Below, piece after piece: positions 58,923 to 64,000 of a DNA stretch of 64,000 nt (the first letter of the stretch is position 1; each line of letters begins with the position of its first letter). Location of the stretch: NCBI RefSeq assembly GCF_024171695.1, contig NZ_JAMTCF010000012.1, positions 124,001-188,000 of the forward strand, in the 5' to 3' direction. This stretch comes from Actinosynnema pretiosum. Its GTDB lineage: Bacteria > Actinomycetota > Actinomycetes > Mycobacteriales > Pseudonocardiaceae. Under the pieces are notes generated by a model, which did not search any database, was not told the origin of the DNA, and saw nothing but the letters and a program-made list of their open reading frames with translations. A program made the translations under genes and the position numbers.

Positions 58923-60278
58923 TCAACTGCGACGAACGCCACCCGCCGCGTCGGGGTCGTTCGGCGAGGTCGGGACGGTCGGGCCGGTCCGGGGGGCCTG
59001 GGCGCCGGGACGGCCCCGGTCGTCCGGGCGGGCCGCGCGGCCCTGGCGGGCGATGCGCGCGATCCGGACGGTGCGCTCCGCGCGCTCGGTGAGCCGGGGG
59101 CGGCCCGCGCCGTCCGCCGCGCCGAGCGCGCCGGGGGCGTTCACGGCGGCCACGCGGGTGGCCAGCAGCGAGCGCAGGAGGTTGGCGTGGCGGCGGTCGG
59201 CGTCCGAACCGGCGGTGCCCAGCGCCATGCGGTGGCGCAGGAACGCCAGTTCGGTGGCGGCCACCTGGTAGCCGGCCACCGCCTTCGCGGCCTCGTCGCC
59301 CGCCTTGCGGCGGACCGTGCGGCGCCAGCGGCTGCGGCCCTGGAGGCTGGCCAGCAGGGTGACCTCGCTGGCGGCGATCCACTGGCGCTCGGCCATGCCG
59401 GGGAGCTGCTCGGCGACGATGCGCTGCTCGCGGCGGCGCTGCCAGACCACCAGCCAGAGCATGCCCGCGAAGATCGGGACCATGATCAGGAAGTAGAGGT
59501 TGATGAACGTCGAGCCGGTGCCGACCGTGGTGGAGAAGTTCCACAGGGAGTGCAGGCCCACCGCGCCCAGGTAGCCCAGCAGCGGGCCCGCGATCCGGAC
59601 GTTCCGCTTGTGCGACATCGCCGCCAGGCCGACGCCGATGCCGAGCATCGAGGTGAACAGCGGGTGGGCGAACGGGGACAGGACGCCGCGCAGGATGAAC
59701 AGGGCGACCACGCCGCTGCTCGCGTCGCCGAGGCCGCTGTCCACGAAGACGCGGGCGAAGTAGTAGATGTTCTCGGTGAACGCGAAGCCCGCCGCGACCA
59801 CGCCCGCGTAGACGAGGCCGTCGACGGCGCCGTCGAACTCGTGGCGGCGGCGCAGGAAGAGGGCGAGCAGGAAGACGCCCTTGGTGGCCTCCTCCACGAT
59901 CGGGGCGCCCACCACGGCGGCGAACGTCGCGCCGTCGCCGTCGTTGATCAGCTCGCCGATCACCTGGGCGGTCTGGTTGAAGACCAGCGAGGTGATGGTC
60001 GCGCCGCACGCGCCCCAGGCGAAGCCGAAGAGCAGGAGCTTGGCGGGCTCCGGCTCCCAGCGGTCGAGCCACAGGTAGGCGCTCAGCACCGCGATGACCG
60101 GGAGGAGCGAGGCCGCCGCGCCCACCAGGATCGGGGCCAGGCCGACCTTGCTGGTGCCGAGGCCGAGCAGGACCAGGCCGCAGACCCCCAGCACGATCAG
60201 GGCCGCGACCGGGAGGAGCACGGTCCAGCGGCGTTGTTCGGTCCTCTTGCGGGCCGGTGAGGGTGCGGCAGCGGTCAC
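58923..60278 (-). CDS. PrsW-family intramembrane metallopeptidase
   Basis: 451 residues. Eight or more membrane helices in the first 290 residues carry the PrsW motifs: VVEEATKG (EExxK), FTENIYY, AHPLFTSMLG and HSLWNF. A basic C-terminal half of about 150 residues is cytoplasmic and ends in a Pro/Arg-rich tail. Bacillus PrsW cuts the RsiW anti-sigma factor; no sigma gene is adjacent here. GTG start lies 8 bases after TAAAGT. Confidence 0.9.
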   Translation of the reverse strand: MTAAAPSPARKRTEQRRWTVLLPVAALIVLGVCGLVLLGLGTSKVGLAPILVGAAASLLPVIAVLSAYLWLDRWEPEPAKLLLFGFAWGACGATITSLVFNQTAQVIGELINDGDGATFAAVVGAPIVEEATKGVFLLALFLRRRHEFDGAVDGLVYAGVVAAGFAFTENIYYFARVFVDSGLGDASSGVVALFILRGVLSPFAHPLFTSMLGIGVGLAAMSHKRNVRIAGPLLGYLGAVGLHSLWNFSTTVGTGSTFINLYFLIMVPIFAGMLWLVVWQRRREQRIVAEQLPGMAERQWIAASEVTLLASLQGRSRWRRTVRRKAGDEAAKAVAGYQVAATELAFLRHRMALGTAGSDADRRHANLLRSLLATRVAAVNAPGALGAADGAGRPRLTERAERTVRIARIARQGRAARPDDRGRPGAQAPRTGPTVPTSPNDPDAAGGVRRS

Positions 60279-60286
60279 GTGGTGGA

Positions 60287-60292
60287 ACTTTA
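60287..60292 (-). promoter_or_regulatory. -10 box for leaderless PrsW gene
   Basis: TAAAGT on the minus strand, 8 bases before the start. Confidence 0.45.
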
Positions 60293-60347
60293 TAGCGGTG
60301 GTGGCGGGGGTGGTGCGCGGATCTCGTCGTGGCTGGTGGGCGGGCCG

Positions 60348-61265
60348 TCAGGGGCGCCAGGGCGGCAGGTCGGGGAGCAGGTCCGGCAGCGCCGGGCCCC
60401 TGGGGTGCAGTAGCCAGCCGAAGGCGCCGAGGCCGGTGGGGTCGCGCAGCTCCGCGATCCTGGAGGCGCGCTCGGCGGCGGTGAGCCAGTCCGGGGTGCG
60501 CGCGGTGAGCGGTGCGGCGGACCGGCCGAGGGCGGCCAGCGCGTCCCGCTGCGACACCAGGGCCCACGGGCGGCCCGCGGCCTCGGCGCAGGCGTCCAGC
60601 GCCACGTGGGCGGTCAGGTCGCAGGAGCCGTCGAAGGCCGGTTCCACCCGGTCGCCCGCGCGGTAGGCGGTGAACGTGCCCTCGGGGTAGCGGCCCGCCG
60701 CGCGGTCGGCCGCCAGGTGGCCGTAGTCGATCGCGAGCGCCGCGCCCCGGACGCGGGCGACCGCCGACGCCCAGGCCGCGTCCCTCGGGGCGCCGATCTC
60801 CGCCCGCCCACCGGGGCGCAGCGGCCACCAGCGGTCCAGCCAGGGGTCCCGGTGCGGCCAGGCCACCACGGGGCAGGGCAGGGCGTCCAGCCACTCGTGC
60901 GCGACCAGGAGCCCGGTGACGCGCTCGGGGAGGTCGCGGGTCCAGCGGACGCCGGGGAGGTCGCGGGTCGGGCCGACGTCCACGGCGGTCACCCGGACGC
61001 GGTGGCGGAGCGCGGGGTCGGCGTCGGCGAGGGCGCGGACCGTCCCGGACAGCTCGCCGCCGCCCGCGCCGAGGTCCACGAAGTCCAGCGCGGGCGGGTG
61101 GTCCAGGGCGGTGTCCACGCGGCGCAGGAGTTCCAGGAGGGCTTCCGCGAGCTCCGGGCCGACCAGGGGGGCGGTGCGGAAGTGGTCCGACGGCACCTCG
61201 CCCCTGGTGAAGAAGCCCGCCGGTCCGTACAGCGCCTCGCGCCACGCCGATTCCACGTCCTGCAC
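60348..61265 (-). CDS. SAM-dependent methyltransferase, MidA (DUF185) family
   Basis: 305 residues from GTG. The N-terminal WREALYGPAGFFTRGEVPSDHFRTAP is characteristic of MidA-like (NDUFAF7-related) enzymes; SAM-binding DFVDLGAGGGELSG follows, and VTGLLVAHEWLDALP replaces the usual ELLDNLP loop. NDUFAF7 helps complex I assembly by modifying an arginine of NDUFS2 (NuoD); a NuoD homologue is two genes away, which is suggestive. A CACACT box lies 7 bases upstream. Confidence 0.88.
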   Translation of the reverse strand: MQDVESAWREALYGPAGFFTRGEVPSDHFRTAPLVGPELAEALLELLRRVDTALDHPPALDFVDLGAGGGELSGTVRALADADPALRHRVRVTAVDVGPTRDLPGVRWTRDLPERVTGLLVAHEWLDALPCPVVAWPHRDPWLDRWWPLRPGGRAEIGAPRDAAWASAVARVRGAALAIDYGHLAADRAAGRYPEGTFTAYRAGDRVEPAFDGSCDLTAHVALDACAEAAGRPWALVSQRDALAALGRSAAPLTARTPDWLTAAERASRIAELRDPTGLGAFGWLLHPRGPALPDLLPDLPPWRP

Positions 61266-61331
61266 GGGAGGCAGTGTGCCCGGTCCGATGACCGCCGGCG
61301 CCCGGCCCGCGCGGTGGGAACGCTGGGGCGC

Positions 61332-61781
61332 ATGGAGTTCCACGCGATCGGTGACGACGTCCTCGCCCGTGCCAGGGCTGCTGCGGGGGCGGACGAGGAG
61401 CACGAGCTGCTGACCGCGCCGGGGGTTCCGCTGCGGTGCTGCCTGCGGCGGGCCGGGGCGGAGGCGGTGGTGCTGTTCCGGTACCGGCCCGGCGCGGGGC
61501 GCGGGCCCTACGCGGAGGTGGGGCCGGTGTACGCGCACGCCGAGCGGTGCGCGGGGCCGGAGGTGGTGGACGGGGAGCTGCCGCTGTTCACCGCGCCCCG
61601 CGTGCTGCGGGCTTACACGGCCGAGGGGCGCATCCACGACGGGGTGCTGTCCGGTCCGGACACCGGGTGGGCGGACCTGGGCGCGCTGCTCGCGGACCCG
61701 GCCGTCGCGCGGGTGCAGGTGCGGTCGGCGACGCACGGGTGCTTCCTCTTCGAGGTCACGCGGTCCGCCGTGCGAGCATGA
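61332..61781 (+). CDS. DUF1203 family protein
   Basis: 149 residues from ATG. The PYAEVGPVYAHAERC stretch, VLRAYTAEGRI and VRSATHGCFLFEV are the DUF1203 hallmarks. No function is known for this family. Diverges from the MidA-like gene; the next gene begins 4 bases after the stop. Confidence 0.87.
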   Translation: MEFHAIGDDVLARARAAAGADEEHELLTAPGVPLRCCLRRAGAEAVVLFRYRPGAGRGPYAEVGPVYAHAERCAGPEVVDGELPLFTAPRVLRAYTAEGRIHDGVLSGPDTGWADLGALLADPAVARVQVRSATHGCFLFEVTRSAVRA

Positions 61782-61785
61782 CCGG

Positions 61786-62862
61786 GTGCAGATCACCGTG
61801 GGCGTGGGAGCTGGGGCCAAGCACCTCGGGGTGGACCGGGTGGTCGACCTCGGACCGCTGCACCCCTCCGCGCACGGGGCCTACCGGCTGCGGTTGACCG
61901 TGCGGGACGACGAGGTGATCACCTCCGCCGAGCCGCTGGTCGGGCACCTGCACCGGGGCGCGGAGAAGCTGTTCGAGGTGCGCGACTACCGGCAGGTGCT
62001 GACCCTGGCGAACCGGCACGACTGGTTGGCCGCGTTCTGCAACGAGCTGGCCGTGGCGCTCGCGGTCGAGCGGATGACCGGCATGGACGTGCCGCCGCGC
62101 GCGCAGTGGCTGCGGGTGCTGCTGTGCGAGCTGAACCGGGTCATGGCGCACCTGGTGTTCCTGGCCCCGCTGACCGACCCGGTGGCGGCGGCGCGGGGGC
62201 GGGAGGCGGTGCAGTCGGTGCTGGAGGAGGCGTCCGGCGGGCGCATCCACTTCATGGCCAACCGGATCGGCGGGCTGCGCGAGGACGTCCCGGCCGGGTG
62301 GACCGAGCGGGTGGCGGGCGCGCTGGACGTGGTCGAGGTGCCCGAGGCGCCCACCGGGTTGGCCGGGCTCGGGGTGCTGGGCCGGGCGGACGCGCTGGCA
62401 CTCGGGGTTACCGGGCCGATCGGGCGGGCGTCCGGGGTGGACCTGGACCTGCGGCGGGACGATCCGCTGCCCGCGCACCGGGAGCTCGACGTGCGGCCGA
62501 GCGTGCGGACCGCCGGTGACGCGCACGCGCGGGTCGCCTGCATGATCGACGACCTGGCGCAGGCGGTGGCGCTGGCGCGGGAGTGCCTGCGGCGGCTGCC
62601 AGGCGGACCGGTGAACCTGAGGCTGCCCAAGGCGATCAAGGCCCCGGAGGGGTCCGTGTACACGCGGGTCGAGGCCCCGCTCGGGGTGTCGGGGGTGCAC
62701 CTGGCCTCGCGCGGCGAGAAGACGCCGTGGCGGTTGAAGCTGCGCACGCCGTCGTTCAACAACGTGCAGGCCCTGTCCGCCCTGCTGCCGGGGACCCCGG
62801 TGGCGCAGCTCCCCCTGGTGCTCGGCTCGTTCGCGGTGGTCGTCGGCGACATCGACCGCTGA
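61786..62862 (+). CDS. Stand-alone NuoD-like (49-kDa subunit / hydrogenase large subunit family) protein
   Basis: 358 residues. The quinone-site loop DLGPLHPSAHGAYRLRL and the following HLHRGAEKLFEVRDYRQV keep the His and Tyr positions of NuoD; LCELNRVMAHLVFL and GGRIHFMANRIGG are also family regions. There are no Ni-binding CxxC pairs, so it is not a hydrogenase. The nuo operon is absent from the window. Starts 4 bases after the DUF1203 stop, hence probably co-transcribed. It is shorter than true NuoD (about 400-440). Confidence 0.88.
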   Translation: MQITVGVGAGAKHLGVDRVVDLGPLHPSAHGAYRLRLTVRDDEVITSAEPLVGHLHRGAEKLFEVRDYRQVLTLANRHDWLAAFCNELAVALAVERMTGMDVPPRAQWLRVLLCELNRVMAHLVFLAPLTDPVAAARGREAVQSVLEEASGGRIHFMANRIGGLREDVPAGWTERVAGALDVVEVPEAPTGLAGLGVLGRADALALGVTGPIGRASGVDLDLRRDDPLPAHRELDVRPSVRTAGDAHARVACMIDDLAQAVALARECLRRLPGGPVNLRLPKAIKAPEGSVYTRVEAPLGVSGVHLASRGEKTPWRLKLRTPSFNNVQALSALLPGTPVAQLPLVLGSFAVVVGDIDR

Positions 62863-63144
62863 CCGGGGCCACGGGCGCGGGCTGGAAGCGCTTCCGCGCC
62901 AGGGGAAGCGGACGAAGGCGGACCACGCGGCACGCTGACGCCCATGACGTCAGCCCTGCCTGCGTCCCTGAGCGCCCGGCCGTGGACACCCGTCAGCTCA
63001 TGGGCACCCGGCCGCGCTCATGGGCACCGCCCCACCTGGCCGCGCCCGTTCGCACGCGTGGACGTCTCCCCGCGCCCGTCCCCTGCCTCGTCCGCAGGTG
63101 CGCCCGCCCCCGTCCCACCAAGACGACCGCGACACCCCTTGCCC

Positions 63145-63196
63145 CACAACCACAAGCGCCCCGACTCCTCCAGGAGCCGGGGCGCTTGTGGTTGTG
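63145..63196 (-). terminator. Terminator of the repeat-rich gene
   Basis: Perfect 19-bp arms CACAACCACAAGCGCCCCG (63145-63163) and its complement (63178-63196), enclosing CTCCTCCAGGAG. It lies just after the 63200 stop and may also end the NuoD-like transcript. Confidence 0.85.
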
Positions 63197-63199
63197 CCG

Positions 63200-64000
63200 C
63201 TAGTCCTCGCGGCGGCGCCTGCGGCGGGGCGAGTCGCCGCCGCCGAAGGCCGCCAGGAGTTCGCTGACCGACTTGCCGTCCGCGTGCGCGCCCGCCGCCG
63301 GGTCCGGCTCGGCCGCGGCGCGCCTGCCCGCGGCGGGCTGGGCGGCCTCGTCGCGGGGTTCGGCCCTGCGACGGCCACCGGCGGCCTGCTCCGGCTGCTC
63401 GGGCTGCGCCGCCCTGCGGGGGGCGCTCTCCTCCGGCTGGGGCGCGCGGGCCGCCGCCGCCCCGTCGGCGACCGGGCGACGCGTCCCGGACTGCTCGGAG
63501 GCGGACCGGCCGCCCGCCACCGCGCGGCGCACGCCACCGGCCTGCTCCGCCGCCGACAGGCCGCCCGCCGCAGCGGGGCGGCGGACCGCCGACTGCTCGG
63601 AGGCCGAGCGTCCGCCCGCGACGCCGCGCCGCACGCCCGACTGCTCGGACGCGGTCCGGCCCGCCGCAGCAGCAGGACGCCTGGCCTGCTGCGTCCCCTG
63701 CTCGACGGCCGGACGGCCACCGGCGACGGACCTGCGCACGCCGGACTGCTCGGACGCGGTCAGCCCGCCCGCAGCCGGGCGGGCGGGGCGCTCCTCGGCC
63801 ACCGTCTCGCGGCTGATCATCTCGGTGCGCTCGGCGATCCGGCTGCGCCGCTGCGACTCCGCCGTCTTCACGGGCTCGCCCTGGCCGCGCGCCGCCGACG
63901 TGCCACCGCGCGCCGACTGGTCCGTGAAGTAGTCCTGCCCTGCGCCGTCGGCGGGCCTCGCGGCCTGCTTGGCCGGGTGCGCCACCTGCTTGGTCGGCGC
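63200..64000 (-). CDS. C-terminal part of an Ala/Arg/Gln-rich repeat protein (Rv3604c/DUF6779-like position)
   Basis: The frame is open to the window edge, so the N-terminus is missing; about 266 residues are visible. At least five imperfect copies of a unit like G(R/L)SASEQSGVRRxVAGG occupy about residues 75-180, then a Pro/Glu/Arg-rich stretch and the ending VSELLAAFGGGDSPRRRRRRED. All is predicted disordered. In M. tuberculosis the gene after the DUF2520 homologue is Rv3604c, an Ala/Arg/Pro-rich membrane protein; this could be its counterpart, displaced by four inserted genes. No function is known. Confidence 0.8.
   Translation of the reverse strand, partial: APTKQVAHPAKQAARPADGAGQDYFTDQSARGGTSAARGQGEPVKTAESQRRSRIAERTEMISRETVAEERPARPAAGGLTASEQSGVRRSVAGGRPAVEQGTQQARRPAAAAGRTASEQSGVRRGVAGGRSASEQSAVRRPAAAGGLSAAEQAGGVRRAVAGGRSASEQSGTRRPVADGAAAARAPQPEESAPRRAAQPEQPEQAAGGRRRAEPRDEAAQPAAGRRAAAEPDPAAGAHADGKSVSELLAAFGGGDSPRRRRRRED

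Noticed and set aside
61786-62862. Hydrogenase large subunit
   Set aside because: No nickel-binding CxxC pairs at either end; NuoD-type loop instead.

Overview
This is a high-GC actinomycete chromosome segment. Gene content, abundant GTG starts, CarD, Lsr2, an MhuD-type haem monooxygenase and gene order point to Pseudonocardiales. An Actinosynnema/Saccharothrix-like genome is my inference; the two chemoreceptors would fit a genus with motile spores. I see no insertion sequence, prophage, CRISPR array, origin or rRNA operon.

Layout. 1-5.6 kb: a partial gene of unknown function, a soluble double-GAF chemoreceptor, a membrane chemoreceptor and an ArsR-type regulator. 6.1-6.3 kb: tRNA-Thr(UGU) with an SRP-RNA-like motif just upstream. 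6.5-12.1 kb: an amino-acid exporter, then trehalose metabolism (OtsA, and an OtsB fused to a GH15 hydrolase) closed by a strong terminator. 12.1-14.1 kb: an SDR oxidoreductase with its divergent regulator. 14.1-22.1 kb: a conserved core (radA, lpqE, carD, ispD, ispF, a HAD protein, cysS, rlmB) matching the order I remember from Mycobacterium tuberculosis Rv3579c-Rv3585, but without disA. 22.1-38.4 kb: a more variable block with an MBOAT acyltransferase, a VapBC-like pair, an MFS pump, a diguanylate cyclase, a metal ABC operon, a shared sugar-transport ATPase, a maltose-type sugar ABC operon and two LacI regulators. 38.5-64 kb: the core order resumes (carbonic anhydrase, mutY, hydrolase, mhuD, clpC, lsr2, lysS, coaX, panD, panC, a DUF2520 protein), with a ferric-siderophore ABC operon between clpC and lsr2, and PrsW, a MidA-like methyltransferase, a DUF1203 protein, a lone NuoD homologue and a repeat-rich protein after it.

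How it fits together. ispD and ispF serve isoprenoid synthesis; panC, panD and coaX serve pantothenate and CoA synthesis. The ABC ATPase at 30.6-31.7 kb probably powers the sugar permeases beside it and perhaps others, and its promoter carries a LacI-type operator. Two iron boxes bracket the FhuF-like protein and the siderophore ABC genes, so they are probably one iron-starvation response. The strongest general signals are (i) at least thirteen genes with a TAnnnT box 6-8 bases before the start codon and no good Shine-Dalgarno, that is, probable leaderless transcripts, and (ii) short 14-15 bp tandem arrays that begin inside the stop codon of three unrelated genes.
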